DNA from: Amphiura filiformis
Taxonomy: Eukaryota; Echinodermata; Ophiuroidea; Amphilepidida; Amphiuridae
Reading direction: 5' to 3'
Length of the DNA: 64,000 nt
Assembly: GCF_039555335.1 (NCBI RefSeq)
Contig: NC_092628.1
Coordinates: 66,419,292-66,483,291 of the forward strand
Of this stretch, positions 41,737 to 51,433 are shown piece by piece; positions within the stretch are counted from its first letter, which is position 1; every line of letters starts with the position of its first letter. Under the pieces are notes generated by a model. It saw only the letters and a program-made list of their open reading frames with translations. It was not told the DNA's origin and made no database searches. The position numbers and the translations under genes were made by a program.

Positions 41737-42484
41737 TACCGTAAAATGGGGGTAACTTCGGTCAGCGGGGTAACTTTGGTCGGTCAAATTTTTTTTTTTA
41801 AATGGTCATATTTTCGTACAGCAATATTGTTTTTAGTCATATTTGGTGTCAATTTGTTAAGAAATATATTTGGAAGAAATAATAGTCGCTCATGTCCAAT
41901 TTCCTCGAAATTTACGGGCTTTTTGACCAAAAATGAGCATTTTGTTACATTTTTTTCAGAAAAAATAAAAATCGATATTTCTGAGCATGGATGTGTGCTT
42001 GATTAATTTTGCAAGGGGTCAAACAACAACTTGTGAAGATCAATTTTTTATTTTATTTTTCTTCATGGAATGTAGGCCTATTTATACTCTGACCAAAGTT
42101 GCCCCAAATGCGGGGTAACTTTGGTCAGGCTATTTTTAACCCCTAGGGCACCCTTACAAAATTAGCAACAAATCTTTTCCAACTTCAAGGTGTAGAAGGG
42201 AACCCTAATGTCATAAACAAGTACCGTCGGATCCGTAGCGGTCGCTGCGGGACAAGGAATTCAATTTTGCAGTGTTGTAGACTGGCCCCCAGTCTCGGTT
42301 TGGTTCCATCTCTGGATAATGTAACAATAAATAATTACATAATGCCCTATGAAAAAAATATGAAAAGTCCTGTAACCCCCCCTTATTTTCTTCAATGCCA
42401 AAAACCCATTCCTCTTCATCCACAAATCGACGCCACTAATTACACCCACCACAGTCAACCATGCAGCAATATAGAAATATAGGC

Positions 42485-42974
42485 AGGGGTGGTGCAATAA
42501 TTATATGTACCCCAGGGGGGTGAATTCTCAAAATGGTCTGCCAAAAATAGCTTGCCCCCCACTTTGGCTGTGCCAAACGACCTTTTCCCCCCTTTTTGAC
42601 GTGCCAAGAACCTTTGCCCCCCCCTTTTGACGTGCCAAAAATCTTTGCCCCCCCCTTACACATGCAAAATTTTGGGGAACCCGAATTTAAAACCTTAAAT
42701 TGTCTTAACATATAATGCGAGCGCAGCGAGCAGGAAATTTTGCATATTTGAACGTGTTCGTAAGGTTTTCCTACGCCTTTTTAGGGCGTAATATAGAAAC
42801 GGTGCCCAAAATATCTATGCCAAAAATTGCTTGCCCCCCCTTTCGAACTGCCAAAAATCGCTTGACCCCCCCTTTCGACCTGCCATAAAATGCTTGCCCC
42901 CCCTTTTGGCCTGCCAAAAATCTTTGCCCCCCTATAATTCACCCCGGGGTACACATAATTATTGCACCACCCCT
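42485..42974. mobile_element. Foldback MITE (490 bp) nested in the 5-kb element
   Basis: AGGGGTGGTGCAATAATTAT to ATAATTATTGCACCACCCCT, near-perfect termini, then GGGGTGAATT against AATTCACCCC. The interior repeats TGCCAAAAATCTTTGCCCCC on both halves. Confidence 0.92.
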
Positions 42975-42976
42975 AA

Positions 42977-43330
42977 GGGGCGCACCATTAGATTTCAGGG
43001 GGGCATGGGAGTTTTTGAAAAAAAAAAAACTTTGCCCACTAGTGAGAAAAAAAAAAAAACTTTGCCCACTAGTGAGAGAAAAAAAAAAAATTTTACCTCA
43101 CTGATGAGTAAAAAAAATAAATTTCCCCCACCCAACTTTGTATACCAATGCACACCAATGTACATTAAAATTGAAAAAAAATGACTTCGCCGCCGAAGGC
43201 GGCGAAAAAAAAAAATTTGGTGCTCTTGGAGGCGAAAAAAAAAAAATTCCGCCGCCTTTGGCGGCGAAAAAAAAAATTCTGCCTGACCCAAACTCCCATG
43301 CCCCCCCTGAGAATCTAATGGTGCGTCCCT
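42977..43330. mobile_element. Foldback MITE (354 bp) abutting the previous one
   Basis: GGGGCGCACCATTAGATTTC to GAATCTAATGGTGCGTCCC, then GGGGGGCATGGGAGTTT against AAACTCCCATGCCCCCC (imperfect). Interior: A-runs with AACTTTGCCCACTAGTGAGA and GCCGCCKWWGGCGGC hairpins. TAA occurs on both sides. Confidence 0.9.
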
Positions 43331-43885
43331 AAGTGAACACGAAAGTCCATTGAGCGCTGATTCCGAGACTGGTCCAATCTGTTTACCCCTTCCAAATATT
43401 CGTTCAACGAAGCACGTTGTTTCCGATGTCACTTACGAAAGCCCCGCCCCAGTTTCAATTCAAATATGGTAGCACAAAGCTATGCCGCGGGATGTGACGC
43501 AAGATCGGATGGGACACTTGTCAACAACTGAGAGGTATTGAGCTCAAGTGGCACGCGTCTGATAGACCCATGGTACGCGCAATAATAAAAGGCAACCACT
43601 CGACTCGGACTTAGGCCTATTGTCCATATTGCGTATATTATCGCGTGCGGTTTGCAAATGTTTGCACATTATTTAGCTAGGAAGCCTTTTCAAATATCCC
43701 CGCGCTGCCAAGCTGCGTTGATTGGTCGGATACAATATCGTTGTTTTAGTCGCTTACACAAACGTTAATGTAGTGAAAACATGGATGTGGTATATAGAAA
43801 GATTGCGTGACTCCAAATCCGTAAAAGTGAACTCCCAGCATTTTGTGGGAACTTGAAGGCAAATTGCTTACAGACTGGGAGGGTC

Positions 43886-44041
43886 CATGTATTGGGTTGA
43901 TTTTTAATGCTATGTAATCTACATTACCAGTCGTTCTCCATGGACCCGAGGGAGGGTCTATATAACATGTATTGGGTTGATTTTTAATGCTATGTAATCT
44001 ACATTACCAGTCGTTCTCCATGGACCCGAGGGAGGGTCTAG
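43886..44041. repeat. 80-bp tandem duplication
   Basis: CATGTATTGGGTTGATTTTT through CCATGGACCCGAGGGAGGG occurs at 43886 and again at 43966, essentially identical, so recent. The flank 43331-43885 contains no recognised feature. Confidence 0.95.
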
Positions 44042-44189
44042 CAGTGTTGGTGTCTTTGAAGCAGGTTCAAGTTTGACCCCTATTTTGACCTGTAACCCCT
44101 CTGTGAGCTTAACCTTTGAGGGCGCTCATCTTAAAATAATGCCAGAAAGGGTATTTCCATCCACACCAAAAAAAAATCAAAATTTGAAA

Positions 44190-45356
44190 AATTGTGTTCG
44201 GAAACCAATTTTGGACACTTTTGATGTCCAAACGATTTTCGGGAAAAAAGCGTCCTGACATCAAAAGTGTTCGGAAACCGATTTCGGACACTTTTGATTT
44301 CCAACAATTTTCGGGGAAAAGCGTCTTGACATCGAAAGTGTTCGGACACCGATTCCGGACACTTTTGATGTCCAAACGATGTTCGGGAAAAAAGCGGCTT
44401 GACATCAAAAGTGTTCAGAAACCGATTTCGGACACTTTTGATGTCCAAACGATTTTCGGGAAAAAAGCGTCTTGACATCAAAAGTGTTCGGAAACCGATT
44501 TCAGACACTTTTGATGTCCAAACGATTTTCGGGAAAAAAGCGTCTTGACATCAAAAGTGTTCGGAAACCGATTTCGGACACTTTTGATGTCCAAACGATT
44601 TTCGGAAAAAAGCGTCTTGACATCGAAAGTGTTCGGGAACCGATTTCGGACACTTTTGATGTCCAAACGATTTTCGGGGAAAAAGCATCTTGACATCAAA
44701 AGTGTTCGGAAACCGATTTCGGACACTTTTGATGTCCAAACGATTTTCGGGGAAAAAGCGTCTTGACATCAAAAGTGTTCGGAAACCGATTTCGGACACT
44801 TTTGATGTCCAAACGATTTTCGGGAAAAAGCGTCTTGACATCAAGTGTTCGGAAACCGATTTCGGACACTTTTGATGTCCAAACGATTTTCGGGAAAAAG
44901 CGTCTTGACATCGAAAGTGTTCGAAAACCGATTTCGGACACTTTTGATGTCCAAACGATTTTCGGGAAAAAAGCGTCTTGACATCGAAAGTGTTCGGAAA
45001 CCGATTTCGGACACGTTTGATGTCCAAACGATTTTCGGAAAGAAAGCGTCTTGACATCGAAAGTGTTCGGAAACCGATTTCGGACACTTTTGATGTCCAA
45101 ACGATTTTCGGAAAGAAAGCGTCTTGACATCAAAAGTGTTCGGAAACCGATTTCGGACACTTTTGATGTCCAAACGATTTTCGGGAAAAAAGCGTCTTGA
45201 CATCAAAAGTGTTCGAAACCGATTTCGGACACTTTTGATGTCCAAACGATTTTCGGAAAAAAGCGTCTTGACATCGAAAGTGTTCGAAACCGATTTCGGA
45301 CACTTTTGATGTCCACACGATTTACGGGAAAAAAGCGCCTTGACATCAAGTGTTAA
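44190..45356. repeat. 73-bp hairpin minisatellite, about 16 copies
   Basis: Each unit has arm GACATCAAAAGTGT, a centre GGAAACCGATTTC, arm ACACTTTTGATGTC, then CAAACGATTTTCGGG and AAAAAAGCGTC. Unit lengths are 72-74 bp. The anchor GTCCAAACGAT recurs from 44226 to 45313. Open reading frames up to 178 codons arise on both strands purely from repetition and are not genes. Confidence 0.95.
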
Positions 45357-46190
45357 ATCCCCCAATTTCCCTTAATTCTTGTCAATTTTTCCCTTAATTC
45401 ACCAGAATTTCCCTTAATTCACCAGAATTTCCCTTAATTCTCTTCAATTTCCCTTAACTTCCCTCAATGTTCCCAATTTCCCCTCAATTTCCCCTCATTT
45501 TCCCAAATTTCCCTTAATTCTTGTCAATTTCCCTTAATTCACCTGAATTTCCCTGAATTTCCCTTAACTTCCCTCAATGTTCCCAATTCTCCCTCAATTT
45601 CCCCTCATTTTCCCAAATTTCCCTTAAATTCCCTCTATTTTCCCAAATTTCCCTTACCTAATTTCCCTTAATTCTTGTCAATTTCCTCCCTCAATTTCCC
45701 CTCATTTTACCAAAGTTCCCTTAACTTCCCTCAATGTTCCCAATTTCCCCTCAATTTCCCCTCATTTTCCCAAATTTCCCTTAACTGCCCTCTATTTTCT
45801 CAAATTTCCCTTAATTCTTGTCAATTTCACTTAATTCACCTGAATTTCCCTGAATTTCCCTTAATTCTCTTCAATTTTCCTTAACTTCCCTCAATGTTCC
45901 CAATTCTCCCTCAATTTCCCCTCATTTTCCCAAATTTCCCTTAAATTCCCTCTATTTTCCCAAATTTCCCTTAATTCACCTGAATTTCACTCAATTTCCC
46001 TTAATTCTCCTCAATTTCCCTTAATTCCCCTCAATTTCCCCAATTCCCCTCAATTTCCCTTAATTGCCTACAAAATCAATTAATTCACCTGAATTTCCTT
46101 ATTCCCCAAAATTGCCCTTAATTTCCCCATTCCCCCAATTTCCCTCATGTTCCCCACTTTTCCCAAATTTCCCTTAATTGCCCTATAGGC
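45357..46190. repeat. Pyrimidine-rich TTTCCCTTAATTC array
   Basis: Dozens of degenerate AATTTCCCTTAATTC, CTCAATTTCCCC and TCATTTTCCC units with a loose higher-order period. It starts exactly where the 73-bp minisatellite ends. The strand bias (C and T on plus) is extreme over about 830 bp. Confidence 0.93.
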
Positions 46191-46199
46191 CCTCTCCCA

Positions 46200-46650
46200 C
46201 ACCAAGTAGTACCATAGCCATGCGACAAACGATGTTGACGTAACAGCATTTTTTAGAAATTGTTGAAAATCGTGTAATGCCCCTTTAATGACCTAATTAG
46301 CATATTTCGGGACGAAACTCTTTTCCAGTATGGGGCCGGTACCTGCCTTCCCCCTCACCACGTACCATAGCCATGCGACAAACGATGTTGACGTAGGCCT
46401 AACAGCATTTTTAGAAATTGTTGAAAATCGTGTAATGCCCCTTTAATGACCTAATTAGCATATTTCGGGACGAAACTCTTTTCCAGTATGGGGCCGGTAT
46501 AGGCCCTCCCCCTCACCAAGTACCATAGCCATGAAACGATGTTGACGTAACAGCATCTTTTAGCGTTTGTTACTAACGGACTAACGGACGGACGGACTAA
46601 CGGAGAGACATGGTGACTTATACTAAGAGCTGCTACCCGCAGCTAAAAAG
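46200..46650. repeat. About 160-bp tandem repeat followed by an ACGGACGG tail
   Basis: ACCATAGCCATGCGACAAAC begins units near 46209 and 46370, and a third truncated unit near 46522. The block ends CTAACGGACGGACGGACTAA and then GAGCTGCTACCCGCAGCTAA, a small hairpin (GCTGC...GCAGC) that resembles the 3' end of a retroposed element. Confidence 0.85.
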
Positions 46651-46733
46651 AGATTAGAAATAAAATTGGTTTCGTTTGGAAGCAGTGGCTTAAAAACTCT
46701 GAAAAGTGCCCAAAGTTACCCCATTTTACGGTA

Positions 46734-48016
46734 CCTTTTTCAGCAATTTTGGTATATCGATGGGTGGGTTTTCAGTGGAGACCAACGCGCCCAATTTGGC
46801 GCATTTGGGCAAAAGTGCCCCTAAAGCACCCAAAAGGCAAACTTGTGTTTTTTGTGGAAAATTGGTATACTGATGGGTGGCAAAAACAGCAAAAAGTAGG
46901 TATAGAGAAAGTCAGCATCCAAAAGTCTGCGTGGCACACCCCAGTAATTTTTTTTTCGAAGAACACGCCCCCCGGATCCAGAACCATATCGGGATCCATT
47001 ATATCCAGAAGAAACGTGTAAGAGCCCTTTAAAAATTTATCTCTTTTACAAGACCTTCAAGTACAAGCATTTTTACATTAGTTAAAAAGTGTGAAATTAT
47101 TTTGAGTGCTGTGTCAGAGACTGTATATCAATTCCATTTAATTGAGCATAAATAACGATTACTTTATGCAATATTTTAGTAACATAGCCGAGTTGGAGTT
47201 TCTAATAAATGCTCATTTTGTTATTTATAATGGTAGAACTTATACGTGAATTAAACAATATATTAAATTTAATTGTATGATAAGTTTATATTGTTTAAAA
47301 TGATTTTACAACTAATATTTATTGCAACGGAACTCTTAATGGGTTTACAAATAGTAACCGGTACATATGTTGTGACTGTAGATCAATAAGATCATTGGCC
47401 ATGTGTGTGTGTTTTGCTCGGATGAAGACTTCGAAAAACGGTGTCGCAGGCTCATAAACTAGGCATTTTCCAGTAATTTTAAACTTAGAGTAGTAACCAT
47501 AGGTAAGAAAAGATTTATTTTATACACCAGAATGGTGTCGTGTAGTATGTAGGGGGATATGTTTCGATATCAAGAGCCTCATTTGCGTGCATGTAAATGT
47601 ACATATCATGCATGCACATGTGCATGGCTCAGCTTCATGCGCATGCATGCAAGATCATGTTGACAATGTTATGTAACCCATGTGTAACCCACATGGCCAT
47701 GTGCCATGCTTGTTTTTTTTTTCTTGTTTGTTTTAAAATGATCTTGCCGTAGGAACTCGACAACGACATAGGAGAGGGTTAAGGCTCGCACTACTGCTGG
47801 TTGCTCGAGCATCAAGCATGAACATGAATGTGAAGAAGTCTAGCCACGAATTTGCTAATTCTGTCATGTCTGTCGGTCGGACATCCGGGCTGCCCGGGCA
47901 TGAACCGGCAGACAATAGCACTGGAGTGAAAACAACATTCGCATTCACTGAACTCTGGAGTGTATCACAAGCTATCACAAAAATATGCGATAAGTTGTTT
48001 TCACGTATACCTGATC
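46734..48016. other. Intergenic stretch right of the 5-kb element
   Basis: TGGTATAYYGATGGGTGG occurs twice (46751, 46865). An ATGCATGC-rich patch at 47585-47655. Two overlapping antisense open frames (47733-48081) have no recognisable domain. No gene is called. Confidence 0.4.
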
Positions 48017-48049
48017 TCATGTACCAATACCTTGTGTATTGGTACATGA
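48017..48049. repeat. Perfect 14-bp stem hairpin
   Basis: TCATGTACCAATAC (48017-48030), loop CTTGT, GTATTGGTACATGA (48036-48049). Not a Rho-independent terminator (this is a eukaryote and no T-run follows). Confidence 0.9.
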
Positions 48050-48239
48050 TTCGGCGGGTATACTTCAGCAATAGCGAATAAGTGGTCGTTTTTTACTCTG
48101 TTCAAAAGCGTCACATGTACACCAAATACAGCCCCCGAAATGGTCTACTTTTAGCGTGCCTTAACTCCGAAACAGTTTAGTCAAAGTTAAAAATGCGATC
48201 CCCAACCCTTTGCTTACCTTGGACGAATTTGCAGTATTT

Positions 48240-48720
48240 TCCGCTAGCTCCGTGTTGAAAAATGGCGGTACATGCCGGTACAAACATAGAAATGGCCACA
48301 TTTGCTTCAGTCCTGGTATGAATATTTCTTCCGTAATCAATGGTTCCAACGTGGGCATCACGATGATAGTCTCCTACACAACCAGCTTGTGTCGGCCTGA
48401 CGCTCGTCGATCCTAAAAGTGAGGACAGCGTGAGCTCTTACCTGCGTAAAAGTCTGTTCGACAAAGGCAATAAGGATGATTGACAGCGCCGTTCATTGGG
48501 CGGAGCCATTATATTACAGCAGACAGGTTGCGCTGTTCTATGACCTTGACTGTTCGTCACGTAGACATACCGTGACCTGGGTACACGTACAAAGCTGGGG
48601 GGATGCGACTGCGGCCGCCATTTTGACACGCGGTATCTACTCTTCAGAAAAATTACTTTTGGTGACGTTTTATATCAAACAATTTTCGATAACGGATTTC
48701 TACTAGGATTTCAATTTTTT
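48240..48720 (+). promoter_or_regulatory. Candidate promoter region with two YY1-type motifs
   Basis: GCCGCCATTTTG at 48614-48625 (plus) and its inverted relative near 48256-48268 match the YY1 core often placed at metazoan transcription starts. The area is locally GC-richer than its flanks. It lies 2.7 kb upstream of the first PGC-1 coding exon, so it could hold that gene's non-coding first exon. This is inference; no transcript evidence. Confidence 0.3.
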
Positions 48721-49189
48721 ATTAATGAAGGTGCATGTAGTTTTGAGGAATAACACGGGATGTTTGAGTTTTATTTCAACTGGTGGTGTAGGAAGGTGAG
48801 TGAATTCGTGAATGAGGCCGGGGATTGAGGTTTTGTTGTTTCAACGATCCGGTAGTAGGATACGAAACGTAGGCTAAAAATGTTTAATGACGCCATGTTT
48901 ACATGAAAACATTAGCTACTGCGAGGTCAGTGTCGTTGAATTCTTTACCTAAATTCCTTTCAGGATATTCTGATTTCACTTATTTATGATGTGTACGAAA
49001 ATTCACCATATAAACTCAAAAGTATGAATGCAAGCTGTTATTGCTGACAATAGAAACATTGTTGCAAATTCATTAAAAACAGGTATGTATTACAGGCGTT
49101 CTTTGGCGAAAGCGAGATACAGGCAAGTTAGGCAGTCTAGTTTTCACGCCAATTCATGAATGGATGTGACGTGTACGTGGCACCGACCG

Positions 49190-49470
49190 AGAGAATACCT
49201 GAAACGTAGTAGACGTAGTCATAGACTGAGGGTTACTAACTTGGTTACTTACAGACGGAAGAGCCCTTAACTTCTCTCTAAAAGTAGCAATACTTGGTGC
49301 AGAAATAATCTCTTGTGGTAGTGAGTTCCAATCATTGATGACTCTATTTCCAAAAAATTTCTTTAAAGCGACTTCTGACCTGCTTGAAAATTTTGTGCAT
49401 ATCTGCCATCTTAAAATTACAATGGTGAATGGATTGGCTAGCATCCTGGCCTGTCAATTTAAAGGAGGAT
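49190..49470 (-). pseudogene. LINE ORF2 C-terminal fragment
   Basis: The minus strand reads SEVALKKFFGNRVINDWNSL then PQEIISAPSIATFREKLR, the conserved end of L2/CR1-type ORF2. Only the last 90 codons or so remain. It meets element D at about 49471. Confidence 0.75.
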
Positions 49471-50629
49471 GATCCTAGCATCCTCGTTTTATGACATTTT
49501 CCAGTAGATATCCCCGAAAAAAGCTTATTGATTCTCAAAATTTCGGTTGTTTCCAATTTTGCGTTTGTGAGTTATTATGCATGATTACGTGTACCATCAC
49601 TACCGTAAAATGGGGTGACTTTGGACACTGGGGTGACTTTGGACACACATGGGAAAAACTATTATTTCATGTAGGCTGTTTTACCTTTTAATATTTCTAA
49701 GAATATTTTTGTATGTTCTTATACAATGTATGGACATTACAAATGACTAAAGTTTTCCAGTATAATGTGTTATCTTTTATGTTTTTCAGAACTTTTTAGC
49801 GGGGTCCATAAAATACAGGATTTTTGTGGTGGTCAAACTTTTGGTACTCCACCGGAACATACGAGTGGAAACTCAAGCCTGTTGGTTGGATAGTAAACAC
49901 AGATGAATCAAGAACCTACCTGGATAGTCATGATATCTAGCCACTCTTGAGAATTTAAAGCAGGCTGTGTCCAATGTCACCCCAGGGTTTGGCTTCCTTT
50001 CGGGTGACTTTGGACATAACAAATGAATACAAAAAAATTTGACACTTTGTTACAAAAAAACCACAGTGACCATGCCCTACCACAACAGTGTCCTCTGTGC
50101 TCCTACCCACCTCACAACTACTTCCACCCTCTCCATTGCTCTACTCTTCAGGTCGGGGTGACTTTGGACATGCACTTGATTACATGGTGTCTAAAGTCAC
50201 CCCAAACCCAGGGGTGACTTTGGACAAACTTTGCCCCCAAAAATTATCGTAAAATAAAATAAACTCGAGTTGACCTTATGGGCATGAACTGTCCTCTATT
50301 GGTACTTGCCGAACCCAACATGAAACTCAGAATTCTACTGATCATTATAAAAATATTTACGACAATACATCAAAATTGTCCAAAGCCACCCCATGTTACG
50401 GTACATTGTATTAAACTGCTCCGTGCTCCATAGGCTAGTGTTGTAATTTCGTTCTGGTTAAATTCAAATTTGACGATATTTTTTACTAACGAATTAACAA
50501 ATGATTAATCTGCAAAAAATATTTGGTACATAAACATTGTGTAGCCAGAGGTTTCCAGTAGCATAAAAATCTCAACTTTTGAAAAAAAGTGGGGGGGGGG
50601 GGATGAGGCTCACGAAATGCCCTTTTAAG
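49471..50629. mobile_element. Element D, second copy, split by an insertion
   Basis: Left part 49471-49600 matches 33470-33580; right part 50404-50629 matches 33595-33787 and ends CACGAAATGCCCTTTTAA. The gap is filled by the 803-bp TACCGTAAAATGGGG element. The left terminus is missing. Confidence 0.75.
49601..50403. mobile_element. 803-bp TACCGTAAAATGGGG element inserted in element D
   Basis: Ends TACCGTAAAATGGGGTGACT and AGCCACCCCATGTTACGGTA. GGGTGACTTTGGACA or its inverse occurs at least seven times across the element (49611, 49629, 49976 inverted, 50003, 50157, 50190 inverted, 50212). No coding region. Same family as the ends of 41737-46733. Confidence 0.85.
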
Positions 50630-51420
50630 CTTAAATGAGAAGTCTATTTTGGTTGCAAAATGAGAACACATCTTTAACCCACATTCTCAATCTCTCCTCA
50701 TGCCAGAGATTGAAATAAAAGTTAAACAATCTCTAACTAAATTTTACTGTCGCGAAACGTCAGCGAAACTGTCGTGAAAACCATTTGTTTACATTATTAC
50801 AAGTGACAATCCTTGTTCCGACACCGATATGAAAGCGGATGGTGATATTCCCAGTGTTCTTAGTCGGTTAATTAACCTCAATCTTACCGGTTAATTAACC
50901 GGTTAATTAACCGCATCATATTTAACCGGTGGTAAAATAGGTTAATTATGAATTTCGAATTATTCTGAGTTCTGATACTTTTTTAAGTTTTAACATTTTA
51001 ATATCACTTCAATTAATGTTCACTGGAAATATTAAAACAGTAGGCCTATTCTTCTTCTTGTGTCATGCAGCACACCATAGACCATATAATGCAGACTATA
51101 TCATGGTCTATGAACACATGTACAAATCTGTGTGTGGGGGGGGTTCTTTGAAAATTTTGTGCAAACAGTTACTATTTTCGTCTGTTTTGTCATACAGTTG
51201 TAAATTCAATGAAATATGACATTCGTAAAGAGCGCTTACAAATTGATGACCCAAAATGTGCAAAATGTGGCTGCACTTAATCACAACCCTGTTACTTTCC
51301 TATTTCAAAAAGATGTTTAAATGTGTACATAGTAAGTGGAAAGCACATTATGCACACACACATGTATATGCATTAATTTTGAACTGTTTCTTTTTTTCTG
51401 TTTCTGTTGTTTTTTGCTAG
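50630..51420. other. Upstream flank or intron 1 of the PGC-1 homologue
   Basis: Contains the self-complementary run CCGGTTAATTAACC repeated near 50885-50920. No coding exon recognised. A polypyrimidine-rich acceptor ends at 51420 (TTTTTTGCTAG). Confidence 0.5.
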
Positions 51421-51433
51421 CTGTTCATTGTTT

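Larger units (their letters stand above)
41737..46733. mobile_element. 4,997-bp region bounded by TACCGTAAAATGGGG inverted termini
   Basis: Left end TACCGTAAAATGGGGGTAAC; right end GTTACCCCATTTTACGGTA. GGGGTAACTTTGGTC-type motifs lie just inside the left end (41768, 42113) and, inverted, CCAAAGTTGCCCC at 42095 and CCAAAGTTACCCC at the right end. No transposase is found. The interior is packed with younger repeats listed separately. A compact relative is at 49601-50403. Superfamily unknown. Confidence 0.75.

Noticed and set aside
44109..45365. Open frames up to 178 codons on both strands
   Set aside because: Same repeat peptide in every frame of a palindromic minisatellite; not a gene.
47733..48081. 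Overlapping antisense frames of 87 and 112 codons
   Set aside because: No domain, no splice context; expected by chance in GC-richer DNA.
50880..50925. TTAATTAACCGG repeats as a regulatory site
   Set aside because: A short self-complementary tandem; no known factor or spacing supports a function.
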